Shown here: positions 27,558 through 36,402 of the stretch, one piece after another
Layout of the letters: each line of letters begins with the position of its first letter
Position numbering within the stretch: position 1 is the first letter of the stretch
Assembly: GCA_022448425.1 (NCBI GenBank)
Contig: JAKVCY010000158.1
Span: forward strand, 1-49,690
Source of the DNA: Thalassotalea sp.
GTDB taxonomy: Bacteria; Pseudomonadota; Gammaproteobacteria; Enterobacterales; Alteromonadaceae
Length of the DNA: 49,690 nt
Reading direction: 5' to 3'
Position numbers and translations under genes: made by a program
The notes under the pieces: model-generated
Databases searched by the model: none
The model's input: only the letters and a program-made list of their open reading frames with translations
What the model was told of the DNA's origin: nothing

Positions 27558-28400
27558 TTACGTAGATACTTTTAGTATAACCATTTGTGACAACTTAGTT
27601 CTAAGCTTTGTCATTAATTTCGGCATAAAACGATCTAGTTTCTTCGTTTCTCGAACAAGCTCAGATAGCAACGAAGGATTCAAATAATCATTCATCACAG
27701 TGCCGACAATATTCACTTGTCGTGCAACCAGCTTATTCATGCCTTCTTCAATAAGGTTTGCAGGTGTTTGTCCTGCAGCAACAACAAGGACAGTGCCTTC
27801 ACAAGCCTGACAAACTGACTCAGCAGGAATATTGTGTTGATTCAACATCGCCAGTGCAGCAGTATCAAACACGACACAATCAAATGTCGTTAACCACTCG
27901 TTTATGGCACCTTGAAGCAAAGATAGCTCTCGGTATTTAGCAATCACATTAACATCAGTAGGTACCGATAGCACACATGCACTGCCGCCGGTAAGCGATG
28001 TCATTTGTGGTTTTCGACTATTTGGTGCGCCAGCAGACTTTTGTGGGGTTTGAATTGGTTGTTCATCCAGTGCCTCAGTGTGCATGCCCGCAACCTGTTC
28101 CGACGTTTTACCCGACGCCTGCGCAGCGCTTGAGCCATCAGCTTTGTGTTGTTGAGCTATTTGTTGTTCTTTAGCGTTCAGCCCATCTAGTTTACGTTTA
28201 AGTGCTGGATTAAAAGTATTCATTTCCACCAATAGTACTTTCTTACCTGCGGCTTCAGCACGTTTGACCAAGGCTTCTGCCATCATAGTTTTGCCCTCAA
28301 CGGGTGCCGCAGAGGTAATCGCTATGGTACGATAACCAGCACCAAGTGTGCAGCCATAGACACTTTCTACTTCGCTGTAATGAATAGGTAATTCGTTCAT
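27558..28400 (-). CDS. sypD: Capsular-polysaccharide ATPase, BY-kinase/CpsD-like (SypD-like)
   Basis: The 280-residue protein has a ParA/BY-kinase P-loop fold: Walker A SAAPVEGKT (Lys37), a degenerate Walker A' LLVEMNTFNP where kinases have LLIDxDxRxP, and Walker B DCVVFDTAA. A Gln/Ala/Ser-rich low-complexity insert spans about residues 75-130. The C-terminus lacks the tyrosine cluster that bacterial tyrosine kinases autophosphorylate. It is therefore probably an ATPase partner of the chain-length regulator (36402-37871) and may lack kinase signalling. It starts two bases after the SLBB gene stop and is 11 bases ahead of the hybrid kinase gene. Confidence 0.75.
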   Translation of the reverse strand: MNELPIHYSEVESVYGCTLGAGYRTIAITSAAPVEGKTMMAEALVKRAEAAGKKVLLVEMNTFNPALKRKLDGLNAKEQQIAQQHKADGSSAAQASGKTSEQVAGMHTEALDEQPIQTPQKSAGAPNSRKPQMTSLTGGSACVLSVPTDVNVIAKYRELSLLQGAINEWLTTFDCVVFDTAALAMLNQHNIPAESVCQACEGTVLVVAAGQTPANLIEEGMNKLVARQVNIVGTVMNDYLNPSLLSELVRETKKLDRFMPKLMTKLRTKLSQMVILKVST

Positions 28401-28402
28401 AA

Positions 28403-30526
28403 TTAACCTCCTGCTAGGGCAACAAGTGATGCTATGCTAACCATGTCTTTAACGTGACCGATAAATACATTCCAGTCACTGTTTGCCACATCGGGCACAA
28501 ATACTGTGTCACCTGTGCGAATCAGCGGTAAACGATTAAAGTTCGGCTTTTCGATAAAGGCTTCTAAATCAAATTCTTGGCTTTGATTGTTGGTGGCATT
28601 TGCCTTTGAAATATTCACCACCATGATTTTTTCTAAGTGTGCATTGTCGGTTGGGCCACCCGCTTCAGCCAGTAAATCTAGCACCGTCATTTCTTCGCTA
28701 AAGGTATAACGACCTGGGTTTGCAACTGCGCCAATAATACGTACTGTTTGTTCTTTCTTTTTATCAAGCCAAGCTTTGTCGCGCTGTGGCACATAAATCG
28801 TATCGCCCGCTTTAATCTCCGGTAACAAGGTTTCATCACCTGTCTCGAAGTAAAGTCCTAAATCAACACTGGTAACTTTCGTGCCAAAGCCATTGCGGTG
28901 CGTCACTTTAATATCGTGAATATCGGCGTCGATATTCGGACCATCTGCGGCCGAAATAATATCGAGGAAGTGCAACTTGTTGTCGAAAGCGTAGCGGCCT
29001 GGCTGACCTACTTGACCGAAAACATAAATCGCAGACTCTTGAGGTTGTCTTAACCAGCGTGCCTTGTTATCAATTACATCTCTAGGTTTCTCTGGCACGA
29101 TTATGGTATCGCCTGCCGCAACATCGGGTAGTAGTGAAAAGTCTCCACCGTCTGAGATAAATGCGGCGAGATTAAAAGCCTTTTCGCGAGTAGCTTTACC
29201 AGCCTTCAACACCTGAATTTGAGAAATATCAGCATCCTGTGTCGGACCACCAGCATGCGCTAAAATATCTAGAAATGACATCTCATCGCCCCACTCATAG
29301 CGACCTGGTTTTATAACTGCGCCTATCACACGAATCGCTCTGTCAGGCGTAATTTTCAACCACGACTTCTCGTTCATATCGGTTTTTTCAGGGACAAAGA
29401 TAGCGTCGCCTGGTGCAATCACGGGTACTTGGACACTGCCTAATCCTTCGGTATAGGCTTGTAAATCAAAAGCATCAACTTCACCATTGCTGCGAATAAT
29501 ACGTACTTGGCGAGACTCGGCAAAACGCGTTGGACCACCCGCATTGGCTAAAATATCAAAAAATTCAGTGCCATCTTGTGCTTCATATGCGCCTGGCTTA
29601 AATACTTCACCCATCACATAGATAGTGCGCATACCTGTTTGGATGCCCTCTTCTTGGATTGGCACAAACAGGGTAGAGCCAGCAGTTATTTTTGGCATTT
29701 TGCTAGAATCACCCGTATCTAAGTAGTGTTTTAAGTCGAATAGCGTTGGCTCACCGTCATTAATAAGACGAATATGTTCAACACCCGCATAACGAGTTAC
29801 ACCACCCGCACGCATCAACATATCAACAAGCGTATTGCCCGGCTTATAAGAAAAAACGCCTGGTTTTAGAACTTCACCGAATACTTTGATCGCTGTTTCC
29901 GCTTCAGCTCCATCGCCACTTGCTGATAAGGTTGCAGCATCAAAGTCCATTTGTACGTTGCCAATCAATGGCGACGCAGGCACGAAAATTACGTCTAGTG
30001 GTAATAATTTAGGCAGAATAGAAAAGTTACCCGTATCTAAGTACTTTTTGTAGTCAAATGGCATAATGTCGCCGTTGCGGTTAATTTGCATTTTATCTAG
30101 CTGAGCACCCGCATTCGCACCGCCTGCTTGCTGCAACGCCATTTGAATATTGCCGTCTGCCGGAAGGTCGATAAGACCAGGCTTTTTCACATAACCCAAG
30201 ACTTTAATAGGTAAGCGTCGTTCAATGCGATTGATACTGAAATCATCAATCGCACGAAACTCTTCAGCAAGTACCGACTTTAAGAAGAAAGTCGCATCTT
30301 CAATACTTAATTTCGCGACACTGACTTGACCAACTTCAGGTAAAACAATATTGCCCTCACGGTTAACTTGAAAGTTTTGTTCGAACTCAATTTCACCAGG
30401 CACGTTAAGCTTTAACACATCACCTGGACGAAGTGTTTCATCAGTATCAACTGTCGCTGCTTGAGAGACCAATTGAGTATTGATTAGCAAGAAAAATACG
30501 ATGAAAGTTCTAATTAACTTATTCAT
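28403..30526 (-). CDS. sypC: Polysaccharide export protein with six SLBB repeats (SypC-like)
   Basis: The 707-residue exported protein has a signal peptide (MNKLIRTFIVFFLLINTQL, cleavage after SQA), a Wza-type Poly_export domain (LRPGDVLKLNVPGE ... VNREGNIVLPEVGQVSV), and then six repeats of about 80 residues. Each repeat has the pattern [IV]xV[IMF]GxVxxPGxY ... DILAxAGGP ... LPxIxxGDTIxVP. Wza-like outer-membrane channels normally carry one to three such domains, so six is notable; they may stack as periplasmic rings. There is no lipobox. The ATG at 30526 has GGAGG six bases upstream and overlaps the OmpA gene by eight bases; the longer frame to 30553 lacks a signal peptide at its start. Confidence 0.88.
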   Translation of the reverse strand: MNKLIRTFIVFFLLINTQLVSQAATVDTDETLRPGDVLKLNVPGEIEFEQNFQVNREGNIVLPEVGQVSVAKLSIEDATFFLKSVLAEEFRAIDDFSINRIERRLPIKVLGYVKKPGLIDLPADGNIQMALQQAGGANAGAQLDKMQINRNGDIMPFDYKKYLDTGNFSILPKLLPLDVIFVPASPLIGNVQMDFDAATLSASGDGAEAETAIKVFGEVLKPGVFSYKPGNTLVDMLMRAGGVTRYAGVEHIRLINDGEPTLFDLKHYLDTGDSSKMPKITAGSTLFVPIQEEGIQTGMRTIYVMGEVFKPGAYEAQDGTEFFDILANAGGPTRFAESRQVRIIRSNGEVDAFDLQAYTEGLGSVQVPVIAPGDAIFVPEKTDMNEKSWLKITPDRAIRVIGAVIKPGRYEWGDEMSFLDILAHAGGPTQDADISQIQVLKAGKATREKAFNLAAFISDGGDFSLLPDVAAGDTIIVPEKPRDVIDNKARWLRQPQESAIYVFGQVGQPGRYAFDNKLHFLDIISAADGPNIDADIHDIKVTHRNGFGTKVTSVDLGLYFETGDETLLPEIKAGDTIYVPQRDKAWLDKKKEQTVRIIGAVANPGRYTFSEEMTVLDLLAEAGGPTDNAHLEKIMVVNISKANATNNQSQEFDLEAFIEKPNFNRLPLIRTGDTVFVPDVANSDWNVFIGHVKDMVSIASLVALAGG

Positions 30527-31424
30527 AACTCGCCTCCGGTGATTGTTGGGCAATACGTGTGTCTAATGTTAAGTACAAGGTGGTGTAGCGATTAAATACA
30601 GCTTGCCCCGTTTTAAATTCTGATACCCTTGGAGCATTTTCGCCTAAGGCTTCATAACCAATGCGTGTTGCTTCAATGCCACGTTCTGTAAAGTAGCTAA
30701 ACAAGTTTTGAGCGCGTTTTTCACTAAGTATTAAGTTGTATTCGTTTGTGCCTTTGCTATCTGCATGCCCAGCAATAAACAAAGTCGATGCTGGGTAGTC
30801 CATCATTAACGTCACTAAGCGATCAAGCGCTGGATAGTAGATAGGCTTGATCGTTTCTTGATCAAAGTCGTGCAAGGTTTCTGTGATGATGGTATGTGGC
30901 GCTGGTGCAATCGGTTTAGCCAAAGTTGTATCAGCGTAAACAGCAGCTGCAGTATCAGTTTTAACAACAGACTCTTCATGTGCTTGGCATTGCTGGTAAT
31001 CACCTGAGCGATACCAGTCACGCAGTACGACCGTTCTGTTTGACTGAGCGCAACCAAACTTACCATCAAGATAGTTGTGAATGCAGTATATTTTACGTAC
31101 TTGTCGATCAAACTTCGTCAGCGTAATAAACGCGTCGTTATACATGTGACCAAAGAACTCTTGTTCTGTTTGGTTGTATAAGCTGTGAGCAATTTCTACC
31201 TGTCCCGCCACGCAGTTTTCCATGTTTTGAGCCGTCAGTGAAAGCAGCTCTAATTTTGCTGCCTCTAAGTAACGTTCTACCACTGATTTATTTAGTTCTT
31301 TGGCTTGCTCGAACTCTGCTGAATGACCTTCTACAGATGAGCTACAGCCGTTCAATAAACTTGCGCCTGCAGTCATTGCAATAGCAAGTAGGCTTGGACG
31401 AAGTGATGATACAAGTAACGACAT
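30519..31424 (-). CDS. sypB: OmpA-family lipoprotein (SypB-like)
   Basis: The 301-residue precursor has a lipoprotein signal peptide with lipobox LLNGC (Cys27), a middle region with several cysteines, and a C-terminal OmpA peptidoglycan-binding domain (IYYPALDRLVTLMMDYP, FIAGHADSKGTNEYNLILSEKRAQ in part). It would anchor the export machinery to the outer membrane and peptidoglycan. I start at the ATG at 31424 because AAGGCGG precedes it and the signal peptide begins there. It starts one base after the STAS gene ends and overlaps the SLBB gene. Confidence 0.85.
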   Translation of the reverse strand: MSLLVSSLRPSLLAIAMTAGASLLNGCSSSVEGHSAEFEQAKELNKSVVERYLEAAKLELLSLTAQNMENCVAGQVEIAHSLYNQTEQEFFGHMYNDAFITLTKFDRQVRKIYCIHNYLDGKFGCAQSNRTVVLRDWYRSGDYQQCQAHEESVVKTDTAAAVYADTTLAKPIAPAPHTIITETLHDFDQETIKPIYYPALDRLVTLMMDYPASTLFIAGHADSKGTNEYNLILSEKRAQNLFSYFTERGIEATRIGYEALGENAPRVSEFKTGQAVFNRYTTLYLTLDTRIAQQSPEASYE

Positions 31425-31425
31425 A

Positions 31426-31773
31426 CTAAACCGCCTTATCAACCATATGTTGTGCAATGTAATTGTCTAAATTGTCAAAGCAGTTGATAGTGCGACTTAA
31501 CAACAACATATCGAATAACTCTTTCGGCTGTTGGTTTAAGCCCACAACAGAAACTAGTTTGCCTTTTGCTACCATGCGCTTGTATAAAAACACGATAGCG
31601 CCAATACCAGATGAGTCGATAAAATTAACTTCTTGCAAATCAATCACGATATCTGACGATAACTGGCTATAACTCTCTAAGTCATCTCTCATGTGACTTA
31701 CCGCATCTGCGTCTAAGTCTTCAAACAGTTTGACCACGACATTATTTTGTAAGCTATATGATTCGTTTAACAT
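31426..31773 (-). CDS. sypA: STAS-domain anti-sigma-factor antagonist (SypA-like)
   Basis: The 115-residue protein is a single STAS domain with the phosphorylation motif FIDSSGIG (Ser54-Ser55), where a partner kinase would act. V. fischeri SypA is a biofilm switch controlled by SypE at a serine in the same motif; the SypE-like protein here is encoded at 23575-25254. The ATG at 31773 is chosen over the in-frame GTG two codons earlier because GAGG is well placed. It is the first gene of the sypABCD-F-E-G-like operon, about 27 bases after the predicted transcription start. Confidence 0.9.
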   Translation of the reverse strand: MLNESYSLQNNVVVKLFEDLDADAVSHMRDDLESYSQLSSDIVIDLQEVNFIDSSGIGAIVFLYKRMVAKGKLVSVVGLNQQPKELFDMLLLSRTINCFDNLDNYIAQHMVDKAV

Positions 31774-31810
31774 AAACACCTCAGCTCTTTATTGGGTTCA
31801 CGTTAACCAT

Positions 31811-31826
31811 TGCAATCGGCAAGCCA
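31811..31826 (-). promoter_or_regulatory. Sigma-54 promoter of the sypA-like operon
   Basis: On the minus strand TGGCTTG-CCGA-TTGCA matches the -24/-12 consensus, with GG and GC twelve bases apart. Transcription would start near 31800, just ahead of the STAS gene. Confidence 0.7.
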
Positions 31827-31899
31827 AAACATAAAACCATAAATTACAGTAACTTATGGATTTACGAATTTTATAAAAACTAGAATTACGCGAATTGAG

Positions 31900-31912
31900 T
31901 TGCAGTTTGCAA
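31900..31912. promoter_or_regulatory. Enhancer-like site TTGCA-GTT-TGCAA
   Basis: This site has perfect half-sites of the LuxO-type palindrome, 74 bases upstream of the -24/-12 promoter. A second degenerate copy overlaps it (31907-31919), and a palindrome GCGAATTCGC follows (31916-31925). The rest of 31774-32334 holds the interspersed repeat and no gene. Confidence 0.6.
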
Positions 31913-32018
31913 ATAGCGAATTCGCAAACAGAGTGCTGCTGATAATGAGCCTATCGACATCGATAGCATAGTAAGAAGGATTGATTAATCAGATACGCTT
32001 AAACTTGGGTAAATGAGT

Positions 32019-32269
32019 TATACCAACAGCATTAAATATTTAATCTATTCAGGGCTGCGTCAGGGAGGTTAGAACAAAGCAAAGTGATGACGTTGTAGTG
32101 GTTCTCCAACAAAGAAGTTTGTGAAGTTATCACTTTCCTGACGAGCTCCCAAGGGCAAGTTGAAAAGGCTTGTATGCTGCGTTGCTGATTTTGATAAGGG
32201 AACCACATGGATGTGGTGAATTAGGACAACGCAGGACGCAGTTGTCAAGAATAGCCATTACCTGCAATC
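32019..32269 (-). repeat. Interspersed repeat, copy B (inverted relative to copy A)
   Basis: The reverse complement of this stretch aligns with 1-252. It keeps the ACCACAT/ATGTGGT hairpin and the TTGGTAT end. It sits between the sypA-like promoter region and the yvcK-like gene. Confidence 0.75.
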
Positions 32270-32334
32270 AGCGCTTTGCCTCTAAGCCGTTTAATTCTCG
32301 CTGAATGGTCAAATATTTATTGCTGTTGCTATTG

Positions 32335-33312
32335 TTACGGTTGAAATAACTCGGTTAAGTAAGCTTTTAACGCAGCCGCCTGATGACGACCATTTTCGTC
32401 AGCACCTATTGGAGCATGCAACGCAGGTTCAAGTGCTGGTGGTAAGCTATCGCTCAAATTATTGACAGCTGGATTACAAATTAAACTGGTGATCGTGTGC
32501 CTGATCCCTAACTTCTTCAAGTGTTGGACGTTATTGGTGAGCTCTTTAACATAGTTATCTTGGGCATAGTTATCTTGAGCATGGTTGCCTTGAACATAGT
32601 TACTTTGGGCATCGACTTCACCGTCTTGTGCCTGTTCTTCAAATTCAGGCTTCACGTTGCTAATAAAATATATCGCTAACTCAGATCGAGCATTAATGGC
32701 TTCAATCAATCCTCGTGTAAGCAGGCTTGGCATAACACTCGTAAAAAAGCTCCCCGGTCCAATTAACAAAACGTCCGTTTTCGCAATCGCATCGATGATT
32801 TCTGGTGTAGTGTCTACTTCTGGTTCTAACCCAAGCTTTGCAATCCCCCCTTGGGCATATTCATCAACTTGCATTTCGCCAAACAACTTAATGCCATTTT
32901 CTAGCGTAGCGACAAGGTTAGTAACCTCGTCAGACATCGGGCAAATCTGTGCTTTGATATCTAGAAAATCGCTCATGACTTTGACACTGTCGGTTGGACG
33001 TATACATAAAGAATCCACCGCTAAACACATTAAGTTACCTAAGCTATGCCCTGTCAGATCGCCAGCGTGATCAAAACGATACTCAAACATTAGTGACTTA
33101 GTATCCGAGGGCCTTGTCAGTTTAGACAAACAATAACGAATGTCACCCCACGAAATCGTTTCCTTTTGTTCTCGTAACCTTCCTGTCGAACCACCATTAT
33201 CTGTGGTGCAAACTATGCCAGTAATGTCGATATTATCTATCATTTTCAACACTGACAGCATGTGACCTAATCCGTGTCCGCCGCCAATACAAGTAACGTG
33301 TTTATTTGTCAT
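32335..33312 (-). CDS. YvcK/YbhK-family (CofD-like) protein
   Basis: The 325-residue protein shows YvcK landmarks: CIGGGHGLGHMLSVLK at the N-terminus, GIVCTTDNGGSTGRLRE, GDIRYCLSKL, HSLGNLMC, and LLIGPGSFFTSVMPSLL. YvcK proteins resemble 2-phospho-lactate transferase CofD but act in cell-wall and carbon-metabolism control in other bacteria; the E. coli homologue is YbhK. A Gln/Asn/Tyr-rich insert near residues 232-255 comes from a 15-base tandem repeat and is absent from the usual family length. The gene lies between the two polysaccharide blocks, 166 bases after the sugar-transferase gene. A direct role in polysaccharide synthesis is not evident. Confidence 0.82.
   Translation of the reverse strand: MTNKHVTCIGGGHGLGHMLSVLKMIDNIDITGIVCTTDNGGSTGRLREQKETISWGDIRYCLSKLTRPSDTKSLMFEYRFDHAGDLTGHSLGNLMCLAVDSLCIRPTDSVKVMSDFLDIKAQICPMSDEVTNLVATLENGIKLFGEMQVDEYAQGGIAKLGLEPEVDTTPEIIDAIAKTDVLLIGPGSFFTSVMPSLLTRGLIEAINARSELAIYFISNVKPEFEEQAQDGEVDAQSNYVQGNHAQDNYAQDNYVKELTNNVQHLKKLGIRHTITSLICNPAVNNLSDSLPPALEPALHAPIGADENGRHQAAALKAYLTELFQP
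32550..32609 (-). repeat. Four 15-base tandem repeats within the yvcK-like gene
   Basis: CATAGTTATCTTGGG, CATAGTTATCTTGAG, CATGGTTGCCTTGAA and CATAGTTACTTTGGG are contiguous. They encode a five-residue unit of the type Q-x-N-Y/H-[VA] and keep the frame whatever the copy number, so the locus may vary between strains. Confidence 0.85.
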
Positions 33313-33478
33313 ATGCTTCTATTACTATGGTCTTATACTTATTGTCGTTCAAAAAGTCCTCTATGTTATTAATATCGTTTAACTTCACTTTGTCAAACAT
33401 AAGACGGGTCGGCCTGACTTCGAATATAGTTTGTTCCGCATATAGCTGCTAACCACGCACAATTTCTTCTAAATACTG

Positions 33479-34120
33479 CTACTGACCACGACCAAGCACC
33501 ATAATCATAATGGTTTTGAAAATGATATGAAGATCCATCGCTAACCACTTGCCTACACCTGTTAACGACATTGAGTAAGCAAAGTCATATGCGATTTTGC
33601 TACGCACATCATCAAGTGTTTTATCGTAGCCTTGATTCACTTGCGCTAGACCTGTGATACCTGGAATTACCTGATAAGTGCGCTCAACGTAAAGAGGGAT
33701 ATCCATCTCAAGCTTTTCTGCAATCTCTGGACGCTCTGGACGTGGGCCAATCAACGACATATCACCGCGAATAACATTAATAAATTGTGGTAACTCATCA
33801 AGGCGCACTTTACGTAGAAAGCGACCAATATCTGTTAATCTATCATCATTAGCTGAAGCCCAAACCGCACCTGTCTTATCTTCCGCATCGACACGCATAG
33901 TACGGAACTTAATCATGTCGAAGTGTGTGACTTTCTCTGGCGAAATCTTACCTACACGACGCTGTACGTAAAAGATAGGGCCTTTACTCGTCAACTTAAT
34001 CAGTGCGCCAATGATGACAAATAATGGAAGTGTCATTAATAAACCTAACATTGCTAAGCTGAGGTCGAAAACACGTTTAGCAATAGCCACTTTTGGTGAA
34101 ATAAATGCATACTGTTTCAT
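33479..34120 (-). CDS. sypR: Initiating sugar transferase (undecaprenyl-phosphate, SypR-like)
   Basis: The 213-residue protein is the catalytic unit of polyprenyl-phosphate hexose-1-phosphate transferases: one membrane helix (about 18-42), then KFRTM, RKVRLDELPQ, GDMSLIGPRPERPE and VIPGITGLAQV. It would attach the first sugar-phosphate to undecaprenyl phosphate at the cytoplasmic face. It lacks the extra N-terminal membrane helices of WcaJ, as is normal for the short class. It is the last gene of the chain-length/GT block, nine bases after the GT2 gene. Confidence 0.92.
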   Translation of the reverse strand: MKQYAFISPKVAIAKRVFDLSLAMLGLLMTLPLFVIIGALIKLTSKGPIFYVQRRVGKISPEKVTHFDMIKFRTMRVDAEDKTGAVWASANDDRLTDIGRFLRKVRLDELPQFINVIRGDMSLIGPRPERPEIAEKLEMDIPLYVERTYQVIPGITGLAQVNQGYDKTLDDVRSKIAYDFAYSMSLTGVGKWLAMDLHIIFKTIMIMVLGRGQ

Positions 34121-34129
34121 AATAAACTC

Positions 34130-35311
34130 CTAAATTTTTGACCAAACTTTTCCTTGTAAACCCAGTACGTATTTCACTGAGCCTAATAACGCTACCCAAT
34201 AACCATTCACTAAGTAGCAAAGTAATTTCAAAATCGATGAATTCAGTGAACAGCCACTCTTCGTCATCAAGTAAACACCGCCGTATAGCGCGACTTGCAC
34301 AACCATTGATACTTGGAATATCCAGTTAAATTCAATTAAGTAGATGTTGCTGAAGAAAATAAATACTAAAAAGAATGGTACTAAAGCACGTAGCACTTTA
34401 CCTGATGCAAAGTTGACCGCGTTCCAACCATACTTAGGGTTAAGCAATGGCATCAGCATTAACATTTGCTGAAAGTTACCAGCAGCAATGCGAAGACGAC
34501 GCTTCATGTCTTGTTCTAGATTCACCTGTTCTAGCTCGATAGCGGCAACTCGTGCATCGTAGATTACACGGTAACCTTGCTTGATAACGTTCATTGGAAT
34601 TAAGAAGTCATCATTAATTGTGTGCGCAGGAATTTCCTCGAAACATGCTTTACGAATAGCGTAAAACGCACCGTGAGCACCCAACACACTGCCAACTGAG
34701 CTTTCTTGCTGTCTTACTTTTCTTTGATACTGCCAGTATTTTTGCTCGCCTACAGTGCCATCTTTGGCAAAGCGGTAGCCTGCAGAAACAGCACCAACAT
34801 CTGCATTGTTGAAGTGTGCATCTAACATTAGTAACGAGTTTACAGGTAGTAACGCAGACACATCACTGAACACGATATTTTCGAATTTAGCGCGAGCGAT
34901 ACCATCTTTTAATACGGCTACCTTGCCGCGATTTTGGTCAAAGTTAATAACCTGATAGTTAAGCTCGCTACAACCTAGCTCTTTTAAAGTATCTACTGCG
35001 ATGCTGTAAGTATCATCTTTACAACCATCACAAAGTAAAACCAATTCAAATTGTTCACTTGGGTAGTCAAGGAAGCCTAGATTGCGAATTTTCTCAGCGA
35101 TAAATTCCGCTTCGTTATAAGCCGGAATTACAATTGAAAAGTGGTTAAGTGCTTTATCTTCCTTACTCGACTGATACTTACGTTGAGTAATCTCTGGATT
35201 ATCCGTCGTTTTACGTGATGCAATCGCACGTAACATTAGTGGGTAAATCACGTGGTGATAAATCACTAAAAAGCTCAACAAAAAGAATAAACTACTCATT
35301 AATAAGTACAT
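34130..35311 (-). CDS. sypQ: Membrane glycosyltransferase, GT2 family (SypQ-like)
   Basis: The 393-residue protein has an N-terminal membrane helix, a GT2 catalytic domain (FSIVIPAYNEAEFIAEKI, LLCDGCKDD, FSDVSALL with a DxS-type metal site, GAHGAFYAIRK, NDDFLIPMN), and three or four C-terminal helices. It resembles processive or single-step inner-membrane transferases such as PgaC. Substrate is unknown. It overlaps the GT4 gene stop by one base (TAATG), so translation is coupled. Confidence 0.88.
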   Translation of the reverse strand: MYLLMSSLFFLLSFLVIYHHVIYPLMLRAIASRKTTDNPEITQRKYQSSKEDKALNHFSIVIPAYNEAEFIAEKIRNLGFLDYPSEQFELVLLCDGCKDDTYSIAVDTLKELGCSELNYQVINFDQNRGKVAVLKDGIARAKFENIVFSDVSALLPVNSLLMLDAHFNNADVGAVSAGYRFAKDGTVGEQKYWQYQRKVRQQESSVGSVLGAHGAFYAIRKACFEEIPAHTINDDFLIPMNVIKQGYRVIYDARVAAIELEQVNLEQDMKRRLRIAAGNFQQMLMLMPLLNPKYGWNAVNFASGKVLRALVPFFLVFIFFSNIYLIEFNWIFQVSMVVQVALYGGVYLMTKSGCSLNSSILKLLCYLVNGYWVALLGSVKYVLGLQGKVWSKI

Positions 35312-36402
35312 TATAATTTCTCCCGTAAGCTAGGCTGCGTAAGTGCAATGTAACGTGAAATCATGTTTTTAATCGAACGCTCTCGTTTAACAAAGTCACG
35401 AGGTGCAATATCAATTTTTTCACTAAGTAAGCGCCATAAAGCCGCAGATAATTTTTGTGGATTGTTTGGCTCAACCAATTGGCCTGATTGCTGACATAGT
35501 GCTTCTCTACAACCACCAACGTCTGTTAGTACTACCGGCACGTTGCACGCTTGTGCTTCAAGCGGTGCAAGTGGAAGGCCTTCATTGTTTGATGACAAGC
35601 AAAACACATCCAGCAATTGATAAAAGCTCTGCATATCGTCAACATGGCCTAAGAAGAAAACACGTTGCGACAAACCCAATTTTTTTACCAAAGCCTGTAA
35701 TTTCCCTTTAATACTGCCATCGCCAGCCAATAACAAACCAATGTCTTTTGGCAAGGTTTGCATTGCTTGAATAAGTACATGATGAGCTTTAACTGGCTCT
35801 AAACGTGCAGCACAACCTATGTAACGTAGATTTGTTGGCAAGCCAGCTGCAGCCAATAGTTCTGCTTTGTTTTCACCAGCTGGAGCAAACTTCTCAGCAT
35901 CAATGCCGTTTGGAATAACGAATGGCTCAACAGCAGGCATTAAACGTTTAACTTGTTCAGCAACAAAGTTGGCGTCCGCGACAAACACAGGTTTGATCAT
36001 CTTTAAGCACATTTCTTGTAATAGACGACGCTTCTGTTTGTTTAAATGCCAAGCGTCGTGTTCTGTGTGAATAATGCATTCAACGCCTGCTAATTTAGCT
36101 GCCGTGCCACCGTAAACTAGTGGACCAATATGATGCGTGTGCACATAAAGTGGATCTAGTTGGTTAAATAGCTCTGTAAGCTTGCTAACTAATTTTGGCT
36201 GCCAACCAGGCTTTTTATCTAGCACATGAATATTGTGGGCATGTTCGTGGTACTTACCTTTAATTTGTTGAAATGAGCAGCGCTCTAGCGATATCACATG
36301 AACATCGTAAAATTGTGACGCAGCACGTTGAAATTCCAAAGCGAAGTTTTCGATTCCACCAGGCTTTAAATGCTGCACGATATGGATGATAGTCGGTTTC
36401 AT
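35311..36402 (-). CDS. sypP: Glycosyltransferase, GT4 family (SypP-like)
   Basis: The 363-residue protein has the GT4 pattern: IVQHLKPGGIENFALEF, YVHTHHIGPLVYGG, VIPNGIDAEKF, IGCAARLEPVKAHHVLI, LLAGDGSIKGKL, VFFLGHVDDM and SSNNEGLPLAPLEAQACNVPVV (part) with the E-x7-E pair. It is cytoplasmic and adds a sugar to the lipid-linked unit. TAATG overlaps tie it to the genes on both sides. Confidence 0.86.
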   Translation of the reverse strand: MKPTIIHIVQHLKPGGIENFALEFQRAASQFYDVHVISLERCSFQQIKGKYHEHAHNIHVLDKKPGWQPKLVSKLTELFNQLDPLYVHTHHIGPLVYGGTAAKLAGVECIIHTEHDAWHLNKQKRRLLQEMCLKMIKPVFVADANFVAEQVKRLMPAVEPFVIPNGIDAEKFAPAGENKAELLAAAGLPTNLRYIGCAARLEPVKAHHVLIQAMQTLPKDIGLLLAGDGSIKGKLQALVKKLGLSQRVFFLGHVDDMQSFYQLLDVFCLSSNNEGLPLAPLEAQACNVPVVLTDVGGCREALCQQSGQLVEPNNPQKLSAALWRLLSEKIDIAPRDFVKRERSIKNMISRYIALTQPSLREKL

